The position numbers and the translations under genes are program-made. From an uncultured Opitutaceae bacterium (lineage in GTDB: Bacteria; Verrucomicrobiota; Verrucomicrobiia; Opitutales; Opitutaceae), in NCBI GenBank assembly GCA_903919205.1, contig CAIXHE010000074.1:1-33932 (forward strand): a DNA stretch of 33,932 nucleotides, read 5' to 3'. This document shows positions 7,156-16,126 of this stretch, in pieces (position 1 is the stretch's first letter; the number at the start of each line of letters is the position of its first letter). The notes under the pieces were generated by a model, which ran no database searches, was not told the origin of the DNA, and was given only the letters and a program-made list of their open reading frames with translations.

Positions 7156-8490
7156 ATGGTATCACGCTTCTTCAAGCTCGAGAGCCGCGGGACGACCCCC
7201 CTCCGAGAATTCCAAGCCGGGCTGACGACGTTCGCCGCGATGGCCTACATCCTCGCGGTCAACCCCTCGATCCTCGCCAACACGGGCATGGACAAGGGAG
7301 CTTTGATCACCGTGACGGCCATCACCGCAGCGGTCGCCACGACGCTGATGGCGCTCTTCACCAACTACCCGATCGCGATGGCGCCCGGCATGGGCATCAA
7401 CGCCTTCTTCACCTTCACGATCTGCCTTGGCAGGGGCCTGCCCTGGAGCGAGGCGCTCGGGATGGTCTTCGTCAACGGCATCATCTTCCTGTCCCTCTCG
7501 GTCTCCGGCGTCCGGGAGAAGATCATCGCCTCGATCCCCCTGGGGCTCAAGATCGCGGTCACCTGCGGGGTCGGCCTCTTCATCGCCTTCATCGGGCTGA
7601 AGAACGGCGGCATCATCGCGGGCAACGCGGCCACCTTCGTCGGGCCGGGCGACTTCACGGCCGGGCCCGCCAAGCTGTGCCTCGCCGGCATCCTCTTCAC
7701 CGCTCTCCTCGTCGCCAGGAAGGTGCCCGGGGCGATCGTGATCGGCATCCTCGGCATCACGATCGCGGGCATCTTCACGGCCGACGGTCAGGGCGGCCGG
7801 GTGACCCAGCTGGTCGGCAACATCTTCTCCCTGCCCGCATCGGCGTCGCCCGTGTTCCTGAAGCTCACCTTCGGGTTCCTCACCAACTGGAGCCGGTTTC
7901 AGACAGCCGTGCCGCTCATCTTCACGCTGCTCCTGGTCGACATGTTCGACAACATCGGCACCCTGATCGGCGTCTCCAAGCGCGCGGGGCTGCTCGACAG
8001 CGACGGCCGACTGCCCAAGGCGGGCCGCGCGCTCCTCGCCGACTCGATCGCCACCATCCTTTCGTCGCTCTGCGGGACGTCGACCGTCGTCAGCTACATC
8101 GAGTCCGCCTCGGGCGTCGAGGCGGGCGGCCGCACGGGCCTGACGGCCATCTGGGTTGCGGTCTTCATGCTGCTCGCCCTCTTCCTGACGCCGCTGATCC
8201 TCGCCATCCCTCCCTGCGCGACCGCTCCGGCCCTCGTCATCGTCGGCATCTTCATGATGCAGTCGGTGGTCGAGATCGACATGACCCAGTTCGAGGAGGC
8301 GGCGCCCGCCGTGATCACCATCTTCGCGATCCCGCTCACCTTCAGCATCGCCCAGGGCATCGGCCTCGGGCTCCTCTGCTCGGTGCTGATGCGCGTGGGC
8401 CTGGGGCGGGCGCGCACCGTTCCGGTGTTCGGCTACGTGGTCGCGATCATGTTCTTCCTCTCGTTCTTCAGGATCCCGCCCTTCAGGTAG
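7156..8490 (+). CDS. NCS2-family purine permease (adenine/guanine/hypoxanthine type, AzgA-like)
   Basis: This 444-residue inner-membrane protein matches the AzgA/PbuG/GhxP branch of the nucleobase-cation symporter-2 family, which imports adenine, guanine or hypoxanthine with protons. Diagnostic stretches are the N-terminal REFQAGLTTFAAMAYILAVNP, the APGMGINAFF signature, LLVDMFDNIGTLIGV and the GTSTVVSYIESASGVEAGGR segment. About 12-14 membrane spans are visible. The ATG at 7156 gives the family's usual N-terminus; the frame is open further upstream but that part is not family-like. It heads a run of three transporter genes with 19-base gaps. The exported adenosine deaminase (11-12.5 kb) and hpt (28.5 kb) are possible functional partners in purine salvage. 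Confidence 0.93.
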   Translation: MVSRFFKLESRGTTPLREFQAGLTTFAAMAYILAVNPSILANTGMDKGALITVTAITAAVATTLMALFTNYPIAMAPGMGINAFFTFTICLGRGLPWSEALGMVFVNGIIFLSLSVSGVREKIIASIPLGLKIAVTCGVGLFIAFIGLKNGGIIAGNAATFVGPGDFTAGPAKLCLAGILFTALLVARKVPGAIVIGILGITIAGIFTADGQGGRVTQLVGNIFSLPASASPVFLKLTFGFLTNWSRFQTAVPLIFTLLLVDMFDNIGTLIGVSKRAGLLDSDGRLPKAGRALLADSIATILSSLCGTSTVVSYIESASGVEAGGRTGLTAIWVAVFMLLALFLTPLILAIPPCATAPALVIVGIFMMQSVVEIDMTQFEEAAPAVITIFAIPLTFSIAQGIGLGLLCSVLMRVGLGRARTVPVFGYVVAIMFFLSFFRIPPFR

Positions 8491-8509
8491 GACCCGCGGG
8501 GCCCGAGCC

Positions 8510-10204
8510 ATGACCCAGACCACGGCCCGGATCGTCTTCGCCACCACCGCGGCGTTCTTCGCGGTGTTCTTCCTCTGGCCGATCCTCCAGATCCTGAAGG
8601 GGGGCTTCATCAACGCAGACGGGCGCCTAACGTTCGGCTACCTCTCGGCGCTCCTCTCGGACCCCACCTACCTCGGGGCGCTGCGCAATTCGTTCCTCCT
8701 CGCCTGCGCCGGGACGCTCCTCGCCTTCCTAATCGCGCTTCCCCTCGCGTACGTCTCGGACCGCTTCCTCTTCCCGCTGAAGGGCCTGCTCAACTCGGCG
8801 GTGCTCGTGCCACTGGTGCTGCCGCCGTTTGTCGGGGCGATCGGCATCCGCCAGATCTTCGGGCAGTACGGGGCCTTCAACTCGCTCCTGGTCGCCCTCC
8901 ACCTGCGCCCGCACGGCTGGGCCTTCGACTGGTTCGCGGCGAACCAGTTCTGGGGCATCGCGGTCGTGGAGGCGCTCTCGCTCTACCCCATCATCTACCT
9001 GAACGCCGTGGCCGCCCTGGCCAACGTCGACCCCGCCATGGAGGAGGCCGCCCAGAACCTGGGCTGCACGGGACTGCGCCGCTTCAGGCGGGTCACGCTC
9101 CCCCTGATCCAGCCGGGACTCTTCGCCGGCGGCACGATCGTCTTCATCTGGGTATTCACGGAGCTCGGTACCCCGCTCGTCTTCGACTACTCCCAGGTCA
9201 CCAGCGTCCAGATCTTCTACGGCCTGAAGGACATCGGCGGCAACCCGTTCCCCTACGCCCTCGTGGCCGTCATGATGGCGGCCTCGGTGCTGGTCTACGC
9301 GGTCGGCCGCGGCGTCTTCGGGCGCGGGGGCCACGCCATGATGGCCAAGGCCACGAGCGCGGGCGGAGCCCGCGGCCTGCCCGGCGCCAAGGCGTGGCTG
9401 TGCACCGCGCTCTTCTGCGGCGTCACCTTCATCGCCGTGCTGCCGCACCTGGCCGTGGTGCTGATCGCCTCCTCGAGGGACTGGTACGCGAGCGTGCTGC
9501 CGCACGCCTACACGCTCGACAACTACCGTGCGGCCCTCGGCCACGAGCTGACCGTTCCCGCGATCGCCAACAGCCTGAAGTTCGCGAGCGCCTCGACCCT
9601 GGTCGACATCGTGCTCGGGATCGCGATCGCCTACGTGGTGGTGCGCTCCCGGATCGCCGGCCGCCAAGCGCTCGACTTCCTCGCCATGCTCCCGCTTGCG
9701 GTCCCGGGGATCGTGCTGGCCTTCGGCTACCTCGCGATGGCCCAGGAGGGCCGGTTCTTCTCGTTCATCAATCCCGTGCGCAACCCGACCGTGCTTCTGA
9801 TCGTGGCCTACTCGATCCGCAGGCTGCCGTACGTCGTTCGCGCCGCCGCCGCGGGCTTCCAGCAGACAAGCGTCACCCTGGAGGAGGCCGCCGAGAACCT
9901 GGGATGCCCCCCGCTCAAGGCCGTGATCAAGGTGACCCTGCCGCTGATCGCGGCCAACCTGATGGCGGGGGCGCTCCTCGCGTTCGCCTTCGCCATGCTC
10001 GAGGTGAGCGACTCGATCATCCTCGCTCAGAAGATGGTCTATTTCCCGATCACGAAGGCCATCCTCGAGCTCTTCCAGCTCCTCGGGGACGGCAAGTACC
10101 TCGCCTGCGCGCTCGGAGTCTGGGCGATGGTGTTCCTGGGGACCATGGTGGCCGGGGTCAGCCTGCTGCTCGGCAAGCGCCTGGGCGCCATCTTCAGGGT
10201 CTAG
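8510..10204 (+). CDS. Fused ABC transporter permease (FbpB/ThiP-type, two 6-TM halves)
   Basis: A 564-residue inner-membrane permease with two binding-protein-dependent transport domains in one chain, as in ferric-iron, thiamine and 2-aminoethylphosphonate importers. Each half ends in an EAA loop that docks with the ATPase: EEAAQNLGCTGLRRF at about 177-191 and EEAAENLGCPPLKAV at about 457-471; the near-identity of the two loops shows an internal duplication. No binding protein or ATPase lies next to it. The only matching partners in the window are the minus-strand pair at 25.6-28.3 kb, which lacks a permease, so these probably form one importer split in two loci. Substrate is unknown; iron or a phosphonate are the usual ones. 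Confidence 0.9.
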   Translation: MTQTTARIVFATTAAFFAVFFLWPILQILKGGFINADGRLTFGYLSALLSDPTYLGALRNSFLLACAGTLLAFLIALPLAYVSDRFLFPLKGLLNSAVLVPLVLPPFVGAIGIRQIFGQYGAFNSLLVALHLRPHGWAFDWFAANQFWGIAVVEALSLYPIIYLNAVAALANVDPAMEEAAQNLGCTGLRRFRRVTLPLIQPGLFAGGTIVFIWVFTELGTPLVFDYSQVTSVQIFYGLKDIGGNPFPYALVAVMMAASVLVYAVGRGVFGRGGHAMMAKATSAGGARGLPGAKAWLCTALFCGVTFIAVLPHLAVVLIASSRDWYASVLPHAYTLDNYRAALGHELTVPAIANSLKFASASTLVDIVLGIAIAYVVVRSRIAGRQALDFLAMLPLAVPGIVLAFGYLAMAQEGRFFSFINPVRNPTVLLIVAYSIRRLPYVVRAAAAGFQQTSVTLEEAAENLGCPPLKAVIKVTLPLIAANLMAGALLAFAFAMLEVSDSIILAQKMVYFPITKAILELFQLLGDGKYLACALGVWAMVFLGTMVAGVSLLLGKRLGAIFRV

Positions 10205-10223
10205 GGCGAGCGGCCCCGCCTGC

Positions 10224-11075
10224 ATGATCCTGCTGCTCGTCGTCTCCCTCATCTGGGCCTTCTCCTTCGGCCTGATCAAGGGCCGCCTGTCCGGCCTCGA
10301 CCCGGACGCGGTCGCGGCGCTGCGCCTGGCGATCTCGCTCGCCGTCTTCCTTCCCCTCTTCCGGCCGGGTCGCGTAGGGCCCGGGACGTCGCTGCGCCTG
10401 GCGCTCATCGGGGCGGTCCAGTTCGGGGCCATGTACCTCCTCTACCAGAGGTCCTACCTGCACCTGAAGGCGTACGAGGTGGCTCTCTTCACGATCACGA
10501 CGCCGCTCTTCGTGACCCTGGCGGACGCCGTTGCCGAGCGGCGCTGGAGCGCGCGCTTCCTGGCCGCGGCCGCCCTCTCGGTCGCGGGGGCCGGCGTCGT
10601 CCTCTGGCAGTCGACCGACGCCGCGGGCCACCTCGGGGGATTCCTCCTCGTGCAGATGGCCAACCTCTGTTTCGCCGTGGGCCAGGTCGGCTGGAGGCGC
10701 GAGCGCGCCCGCATACCGGCCTCGGTCGGCGACGCCTCGGTGTTCGCGCTGCCCTACGCGGGCGCGGTCGCGCTGACCGGGGCCTTCACGCTGGCCTCGG
10801 GCCCGTGGGGGTCCTTCCACGCGACGGGCCTCCAGTGGGCCGTCATCGCCTACCTCGGGGCCCTCTCCTCCGGCGTCTGCTTCTTCCTCTGGAACGTGGG
10901 ATCGACCCGGGTGAACGCCGGAACCCTGGCTGCCTTCAACAACGCCAAGATCCCGCTGGGCGTCGCCTGCTCGCTCCTCTTCTTCGGCGAGCACGCAGAC
11001 CTGCCGCGGCTCGTCGCCGGCGGGGGGCTGATGGCGGCCGGGGTCTGGGCCGCCGGCCGCCGGGCCGTCAGTTGA
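10224..11075 (+). CDS. EamA/RhaT-family (DMT superfamily) transporter
   Basis: A 283-residue inner-membrane protein with about ten hydrophobic segments, arranged as two EamA repeats of five. It begins directly with a membrane helix, LLLVVSLIWAFSFGLIKG, typical of these proteins; the second half carries IAYLGALSSGVCFFLWNVG and the C-terminal FFGEHADLPRLVAGGGLMAAG block that characterises the family. Members export or exchange amino acids, metabolites or sugars; the substrate cannot be read here. It starts 19 bases after the ABC permease and ends overlapping the convergent adenosine deaminase gene by eight bases. Confidence 0.88.
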   Translation: MILLLVVSLIWAFSFGLIKGRLSGLDPDAVAALRLAISLAVFLPLFRPGRVGPGTSLRLALIGAVQFGAMYLLYQRSYLHLKAYEVALFTITTPLFVTLADAVAERRWSARFLAAAALSVAGAGVVLWQSTDAAGHLGGFLLVQMANLCFAVGQVGWRRERARIPASVGDASVFALPYAGAVALTGAFTLASGPWGSFHATGLQWAVIAYLGALSSGVCFFLWNVGSTRVNAGTLAAFNNAKIPLGVACSLLFFGEHADLPRLVAGGGLMAAGVWAAGRRAVS

Positions 11076-12501
11076 AGTCGAAGCCCCAGGTGCGCCGAGC
11101 GTAGCTGTAGGTGACCGGCTTCACCCCGGAGAGCGCGGCGAGCGCAGCGTCGACGCCGCCCGAGCCGTAGCGGTCCTCGAAGGCGGCGATCCGCGCGTCG
11201 TAGCCGGCGAGGAGCGCGGCGCGCACGTCGGGCTGGGCGAAGGAGTGCGTGATGGAGTTGCGGCCCATGTCCACGATCTCGTCCCACGAGAGGTGGAAAA
11301 GCGTCACCCCCGTGTAGAACTCGTCGGTCAGGTTGGAGTCCCACATGCCGCGGTCGTCGGTGTTCAGGCACACGGGCACCCCGGTGCGGAGGTACTCGGG
11401 GAAGGGGTGCGTGGAGAGGTCCGGCACGTAGCCGAGCAGGTGGTTGGAGATCAGGTTGATCTCCACCAGCACCCGGCGCGTCTGCTGGAGCAGCAGCAGC
11501 GTGTCGGGGTCGCGGATCAGGTTGACCCCGTGCCCGATGCGCGACGCTCCGAGGAGCAGCGTGTCCCGGATGTGGTTGTCGGGCCCGTCCATCTCGCCCG
11601 CGTGGATCGAGAGCGGCAGCGTCGGGTAGCGCGCGCGCAGCGCGCGGAAGGAGTCGAGGAAGCGGGAGGGGTACCCGTGGCCGTTCTCCTCGATGCCGGC
11701 CATGTTGAGCCCGACCCAGAGGTCCCTGTGGCCGTCGACGAAGGCGTAAGCGCGCGCGAGCCTCGCCTCCGCGTCGGGAGCGAACCGAAGCACGGTGCGC
11801 TGGAAGCGCACCGTGACGCCGGTGGCGACGACGTCGGGCTCGGAGAGCCGGTGGCGAACGAAGGCGACCGCGTCCTCCTCGGGCACCGCCTTGCCGTCGT
11901 TGTCCACCATCGCGTCCACGCTGAACTGGGTCTCCAGGTACCCGAGGTGCTCGGCGCCGAAGGCCTTCATGTTCGCGACCAAGAGTTCCGTGCAGACCGG
12001 CAGGCTGCTGTTGATCTGCCCCGAGCGGGGAAATACGTGGTAGAAGAACTCCGTGCGTCCGTCGCCCGTGCCGTCCAGCCGGAGCTCCGACATCCAACGG
12101 GTGCGCTCGTCCGCGCTCATGTCGGCCAGCGCCACGTACTCGGGCTTCACCGAGTCGGCCAGGGCCTCGTAGGCCTTCCTGCGGATGATGCGCCCGAGCG
12201 CCGTCGGATCCACCGCGTCGGCCGGCCCGGGGAAGCGGATCCGGGCGTAGAAGGTGTCGCCCCCGTTTCGGGCCGGGTCGGTGCAGATCGCGTAGATCCA
12301 CTCGGGCCGGTTCGCGCCGCCGGCATGGTTGTGGAGGTCGCCGCCCTTCGGCATGTCGTAGAGGAGCGCGTACAGCTGCGCGGGGCTCGCCTTGGAGACG
12401 AGGGCGTCGAACCGGCCGCCGAAGGTCCCGGAGGCCTTCAGGGCGGCGGGCGCCGCGAAACACAGCAGGGCGAGCAGGATCACGTTCTTGCGGGCGAGCA
12501 T
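11068..12501 (-). CDS. Exported adenosine deaminase-like metal hydrolase (ADGF/CECR1-like)
   Basis: A 477-residue protein with an N-terminal signal peptide (residues 1-23, charged MLARK then a hydrophobic core ending near ALKAS) followed by an adenosine/AMP deaminase domain. The zinc and catalytic motifs are all present: His57-x-His59 in KGGDLHNHAGG, HAGE with His300, GHG with His324, and NTDD at about 380-383. The long segment between the first two motifs and the secretion signal are features of the growth-factor type (ADGF/ADA2) rather than of the 330-residue cytosolic enzyme. It should deaminate adenosine in the periplasm or outside the cell. The ATG at 12501 is preferred over a TTG at 12513. 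It follows glmM by 39 bases. Confidence 0.88.
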   Translation of the reverse strand: MLARKNVILLALLCFAAPAALKASGTFGGRFDALVSKASPAQLYALLYDMPKGGDLHNHAGGANRPEWIYAICTDPARNGGDTFYARIRFPGPADAVDPTALGRIIRRKAYEALADSVKPEYVALADMSADERTRWMSELRLDGTGDGRTEFFYHVFPRSGQINSSLPVCTELLVANMKAFGAEHLGYLETQFSVDAMVDNDGKAVPEEDAVAFVRHRLSEPDVVATGVTVRFQRTVLRFAPDAEARLARAYAFVDGHRDLWVGLNMAGIEENGHGYPSRFLDSFRALRARYPTLPLSIHAGEMDGPDNHIRDTLLLGASRIGHGVNLIRDPDTLLLLQQTRRVLVEINLISNHLLGYVPDLSTHPFPEYLRTGVPVCLNTDDRGMWDSNLTDEFYTGVTLFHLSWDEIVDMGRNSITHSFAQPDVRAALLAGYDARIAAFEDRYGSGGVDAALAALSGVKPVTYSYARRTWGFDFN

Positions 12502-12540
12502 CGCTCCACGCAAAACACCCGGCGACGCCCGCGCAAGCCC

Positions 12541-13884
12541 CTAGAGCACGTCGAGGGAGCCCCGGGCTGCGGCGCACAGGCGCTCCAGGCCCGACTGAAC
12601 CGCCTCGTCCGTAGGGCCCTCGACCAGCAGCCGCAGCTTGGGCTCGGTGCCCGAGTAGCGCACCAGCACCCGACCGCGCGCCCCTAGCTCGGCCTCGAGC
12701 GCGCGGACCGCCTCGCTGAGCGCCGGAAGGAGATCGAGGGGGCGCTTCTCGCGCACCGAGAGGGCCGCCGAGCGCTGCGGGAATTTCCTGAGCACGCGCC
12801 GCAGCTCCGAGAGCGGCTTGGAGGTGTCGAGCATCACCCCCGCCACCCTGAGCGCCGCGGCGAGCCCGTCACCGGTGGGCCCGAAGTCGAAGCACACGAT
12901 GTGGCCCGAGGACTCGCCCCCGAGCGTGGCACCCTCCTGGCGCATCCTCTCGGCCACGTAGCGGTCGCCGACGTCGGTGCGCACCACCCGCCCGCCGGCG
13001 GCCTCGACCGCGGCGTCGAGACCCAGGTTGCTCTGGACGGTCACGACCAGCGTTCGGCCGGCGAGCGTGCCCTTTCGGAGGGCGTGCGTCGCCAGCACCG
13101 CGAGCACCTCGTCCCCGTCGAGGACGCTCCCCTCCTCGTCGCAGAGCACGCAGCGGTCGCCGTCGCCGTCGTGGGCGATGCCGAGGCGGGAGCCCGAGCG
13201 GCGCACCAGCGCCGCCAGGGCCTCCGGGTGCTCGCTGCCGACGCCCGCGTTGATGTTGGAGCCGTCGGGCTGGTCTCCGATGCCCACCACGGCCGCCCCC
13301 AGGGTCCAGAGCACCGTGGGGCTGGAGCCCGAGGTGGCCCCGTGGGCCGTGTCGAGCGCGACCTTCCAGCCGCCCAGCGCCCGGGCCGGGAGGGTCCGCG
13401 CAGCCGCCTCGATGTAACTCTCAAGAACCGCCTCGCCCGGGAGCTCCGGGTCGTCCGCCGCGCGGTGGGGTGCGCACGCCCCGAGCATGGACTCGATCAT
13501 GGCCTCGTCGGCGTCGCCCAGCTTGCTGCCGTCCGGGCCGAAGAACTTGACGCCGTTGTCCGAGGCCGGGTTGTGCGAGGCCGTGACGACGACGCCCAGG
13601 GCGGCCCCCTGGGCCGCGACCGCACGCGACACGGCGGGCGTCGGCACGATCCCGAGCGCATAGGGCCGCGCCCCCGCGCGGACGAGGCCCGCGCCGATGG
13701 CTCGGCCAAGCGACGCGCCCGAGGCCCGCGTGTCGCGGCCGATCAGCACCTTTCCGGAGGCGAGCCCCCGGGCAGCCAGCCAGCGGCCCGCGGCCTCGCC
13801 GAGGCGACCCACGAACGCCTCGTTGACCACGGGCCCGCCGTAGGGACCGCGCACCCCGTCGGTGCCGAAATACACTCGCTTCAT
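12541..13884 (-). CDS. glmM: Phosphoglucosamine mutase
   Basis: GlmM converts glucosamine-6-phosphate to glucosamine-1-phosphate on the way to UDP-GlcNAc, the precursor of peptidoglycan and lipopolysaccharide. The 447-residue length fits (E. coli 445). It opens with YFGTDGVRG, the family's N-terminal signature. The phosphorylated serine is Ser103 in TASHNP. The Mg-binding loop DGDGDR and the sugar-binding GGESSGH motif follow, and the C-terminus has the phosphate-binding RYSGTEPK. The ATG at 13884 overlaps the trpD stop in an ATGA arrangement. The upstream frame is open for many codons, but that part is out-of-frame trpD sequence. Confidence 0.97.
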   Translation of the reverse strand: MKRVYFGTDGVRGPYGGPVVNEAFVGRLGEAAGRWLAARGLASGKVLIGRDTRASGASLGRAIGAGLVRAGARPYALGIVPTPAVSRAVAAQGAALGVVVTASHNPASDNGVKFFGPDGSKLGDADEAMIESMLGACAPHRAADDPELPGEAVLESYIEAAARTLPARALGGWKVALDTAHGATSGSSPTVLWTLGAAVVGIGDQPDGSNINAGVGSEHPEALAALVRRSGSRLGIAHDGDGDRCVLCDEEGSVLDGDEVLAVLATHALRKGTLAGRTLVVTVQSNLGLDAAVEAAGGRVVRTDVGDRYVAERMRQEGATLGGESSGHIVCFDFGPTGDGLAAALRVAGVMLDTSKPLSELRRVLRKFPQRSAALSVREKRPLDLLPALSEAVRALEAELGARGRVLVRYSGTEPKLRLLVEGPTDEAVQSGLERLCAAARGSLDVL

Positions 13885-14939
13885 GGCGCCGAGGGGGTCG
13901 CGAAAAAGTCCCGGGTCTGCTCGATCTTGCGGGCGACGGCCCCGCCGAGCAGCAGCTCGCGGCACTCGGGGATGGCGCCCGCGACGTCCGGGCGGGAGCC
14001 GGTGACCCACAGGGCCACGGCGCCGTTGAGGGCGATCGTGTCGGCGAGGCCCCGGGGGCCGCCCCCAGCCGCGAGCGCGCGCGCCAGCGCGACGTTCGTG
14101 GCGACGTCGCCCCCGGCGATGTCGGAAAACGGGGCCCGGACGAGCCCGAGCGACTCGGGCGTCCACTCGGCCCGGAGCGAGCGCAGGCGGCCCACCCCCC
14201 GCACGACGTTCACGGTGGCCGAGGTGAGCTCGTCGATTCCGCGGCCGGGCTCGATCACCCCGTGCACGGCGAGCGACGCCGCGGTGCCGAGCTCCTCGAG
14301 CGCGCCGGCAAGCTTCTCGACGAGGGGCACCGAGGCGGCCCCGAGGATCACGTGGGCGGGGCGCCCCGGGTTGAGCAGCGGCCCCAGGACATTGAAGACG
14401 GTGCGCTGCCCGCGGGCGGCCAGGAGCTTGCGCACCGGGGCGATGCGGCGGAACGCCGGGTGCCAGGCCGGGGCGAAAAAGAACGCGAAGCCGAGCGTCC
14501 CCAGGGCCTCGCGCACGCGCGGCGCGGGCGCCTCCAGGTCAACCCCCAGCGCCGCGAACAGGTCGGCGCTGCCGCACTTGGAGGTGATCCCGCGGTTGCC
14601 GTGCTTCATCACGGGGGTGCCCGCGCTGGCAAGCACCAGGGTCACCAGGCTCGAGACGTTGAAGCCGCCCGCGTGGTCGCCGCCCGTGCCCACCACGTCG
14701 ACCGCCCGGGCGGACCACGCAGAGACGCCCGGGTCGAGCGCACGCGTCCGGAAACTCGCGGCGAACGCCGCCACCTCGGCCGAGGTCTCCCCCTTGGCTG
14801 CGAGCGCCGAGAGGAACGCGGCCTTGGCCTCGTCGGGGCTGGCGTCCGCGGCAAGCTCGGTGGCCGCCGCCTCCACGTCGGCCGCGGACAGGTCCCGGCC
14901 GAGGAGGAGGGCGTCGGTGAGGGCGGAGAGGGATGCCAT
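13881..14939 (-). CDS. trpD: Anthranilate phosphoribosyltransferase
   Basis: TrpD joins anthranilate to PRPP, the second step of tryptophan synthesis. The 352-residue protein has the PRPP-binding VGTGGDH at about 82-88, HGNRGITSKCGSAD near 112-125, which forms the anthranilate and PRPP site, and NVLGPLLNP near 185. The N-terminal helical domain is intact. The ATG at 14939 lies two bases after the uppP stop, and the TGA overlaps the glmM start, so uppP-trpD-glmM are packed as one transcript. No other trp gene is here, so it is separated from the rest of the pathway. Confidence 0.96.
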   Translation of the reverse strand: MASLSALTDALLLGRDLSAADVEAAATELAADASPDEAKAAFLSALAAKGETSAEVAAFAASFRTRALDPGVSAWSARAVDVVGTGGDHAGGFNVSSLVTLVLASAGTPVMKHGNRGITSKCGSADLFAALGVDLEAPAPRVREALGTLGFAFFFAPAWHPAFRRIAPVRKLLAARGQRTVFNVLGPLLNPGRPAHVILGAASVPLVEKLAGALEELGTAASLAVHGVIEPGRGIDELTSATVNVVRGVGRLRSLRAEWTPESLGLVRAPFSDIAGGDVATNVALARALAAGGGPRGLADTIALNGAVALWVTGSRPDVAGAIPECRELLLGGAVARKIEQTRDFFATPSAP

Positions 14940-14941
14940 GC

Positions 14942-15796
14942 CTAGTATCCTAGGGCGGCCATTCCAAGAAGGGCCGCCGCGGCCACAAGGCAATACAGGC
15001 CGAAGTACGTCCAGCGGCCGCGCTCGAGCCAGGACGAGAGCCAGGCGAGGGCGAGGAGGCCGCCGACAAAGCTGCAGGCCATGCCGAGGAGACCCGGGGC
15101 GAGCATCGCGCCCACGTGGACGTGCTCCCCGAGCGCCGCGCGTGCCTTGTAGAAGCGCCGCAGCTCCCGGAAGATCACCGGGGGCGTGATGACGACGGCG
15201 AGCGCGAAGCTGAACTCCTCGGCCGTGCGGCGGGCCACCCCGCGCAGGAGCGCGGCCGAGATCGTGGTGCCCGAGCGCGACAGGCCCCGGAACGGAAGCA
15301 CGAGGCCCTGCACCGCCCCCATCAGCCCGGCGTCGCCGAGCGGGATCGGCGCCGAGGCGTCGGAGTTCACGGCGGCCGGCCGGCTCCCCGCCCACAGGAT
15401 CACGACGCCGCTTGCGGCGACGCTGGCGGCGATCAGCGGCAGGCTGGAGAAGAGCGCCTCGACCGGCCGGCCGGTCGCCCGCTCGAGGGCCCAGAGGATC
15501 GGGAGGCCGACGGCCGCGGTGGCCCCCGTGGCGAGGCAGACGCCCACCAGGGCCCTGCGGAGACTCTCGGCGCTGGAAAAAAATCGCTGGCGCCAGGATT
15601 TCCAGAAATATGCGACCACGGCGAACATCGTGCCGGCGTGCAGCATCACGAGGAGGAAGGTCATTTCTGGGCTCGAGGGATCTAGTCTCATGAGTTTCTC
15701 TGCCGCAATGACATGCGCAGAACTTGAGACGGGAAGAAGCTCGGCGGCACCCTGCACGAGCCCGAGGATCACGATTTGGAGCACGGTGGGTGACAT
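14942..15796 (-). CDS. uppP: Undecaprenyl-diphosphatase UppP (BacA)
   Basis: This inner-membrane enzyme removes a phosphate from undecaprenyl diphosphate and so recycles the lipid carrier for peptidoglycan and glycan export; overproduction gives bacitracin resistance. The 284-residue protein has about eight membrane segments. The first conserved motif is ELLPVSSSAH (19-28; EFLPVSSSGH in most homologues) and the second is GLSRSGTT at about 171-178. The residue before that block is Arg where most homologues have Pro, a mild departure. The ATG at 15796 is supported by AAGGAG (15804-15809 on the opposite strand), seven bases upstream. It is the first gene of uppP-trpD-glmM-deaminase. Confidence 0.95.
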   Translation of the reverse strand: MSPTVLQIVILGLVQGAAELLPVSSSAHVIAAEKLMRLDPSSPEMTFLLVMLHAGTMFAVVAYFWKSWRQRFFSSAESLRRALVGVCLATGATAAVGLPILWALERATGRPVEALFSSLPLIAASVAASGVVILWAGSRPAAVNSDASAPIPLGDAGLMGAVQGLVLPFRGLSRSGTTISAALLRGVARRTAEEFSFALAVVITPPVIFRELRRFYKARAALGEHVHVGAMLAPGLLGMACSFVGGLLALAWLSSWLERGRWTYFGLYCLVAAAALLGMAALGY

Positions 15797-15830
15797 GGAG
15801 AAGCTCCTTGGTATGCTAGCCGGCCTAGGG

Positions 15831-15843
15831 TACAAGACTTGTA
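15831..15843. repeat. Short palindrome between uppP and rpmF
   Basis: TACAAG and CTTGTA flank a single A. This perfect 13-base inverted repeat lies 35 bases before the uppP start and 17 bases before the rpmF -35 element, so it could be an operator for either side. It may equally be chance. Confidence 0.25.
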
Positions 15844-15859
15844 TCAGGCGAGTGTGCGC

Positions 15860-15888
15860 TTGACGGAACGCCTCGGTGGCCTTTAAAC
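15860..15888 (+). promoter_or_regulatory. Putative sigma-70 promoter of the rpmF operon
   Basis: TTGACG (15860-15865) is followed after 16 or 17 bases by TTTAAA/TTAAAC (15882-15888). Transcription would start near 15894, about 19 bases before the rpmF ATG. The leader has no Shine-Dalgarno sequence. Confidence 0.5.
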
Positions 15889-15912
15889 GGTCAACCTTTA
15901 ACCCCCTTCCAC

Positions 15913-16092
15913 ATGGCCAATCCTAAACGCAAGCAGTCCAAGCGCCGCAGCGCCAACCGCCGGGCAGCCAACGCTTTCATCGCTCCCGAGTTCGCCCGGG
16001 ACCCGTCCGATGGCAGCCTCGTGAGGCCCCACCGGGTGAATCCCAAGACCGGAACCTACCGCGGCCGCCAGGTCCTCAACGTCGAGGTCTAA
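15913..16092 (+). CDS. rpmF: 50S ribosomal protein L32
   Basis: A 59-residue, very basic protein starting MANPKRKQSKRRSANRR, the characteristic L32 N-terminus, and ending with a VRPHRVNPKTGTYRGRQV segment as in other L32 proteins. It carries no zinc-binding cysteines, so it is the Cys-free form. It is the first gene of a long plus-strand run and stands directly before plsX and fabH, an order conserved in many bacteria. Confidence 0.95.
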   Translation: MANPKRKQSKRRSANRRAANAFIAPEFARDPSDGSLVRPHRVNPKTGTYRGRQVLNVEV

Positions 16093-16126
16093 GCTTCGAC
16101 CGTCCTTTCAAAGGCGGTAAGCGTTC

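Noticed and set aside
13885-14166. Long N-terminal extension of GlmM
   Set aside because: It is out-of-frame trpD sequence; the family start FGTDGVRG follows directly after the ATG at 13884.
12901-15189. 762-residue open frame on the plus strand opposite glmM and trpD
   Set aside because: It is an antisense shadow of GC-rich genes: the opposite strand encodes unmistakable GlmM and TrpD, and the plus-strand peptide is Arg/Ala/Gly/Pro-rich without any family signature.
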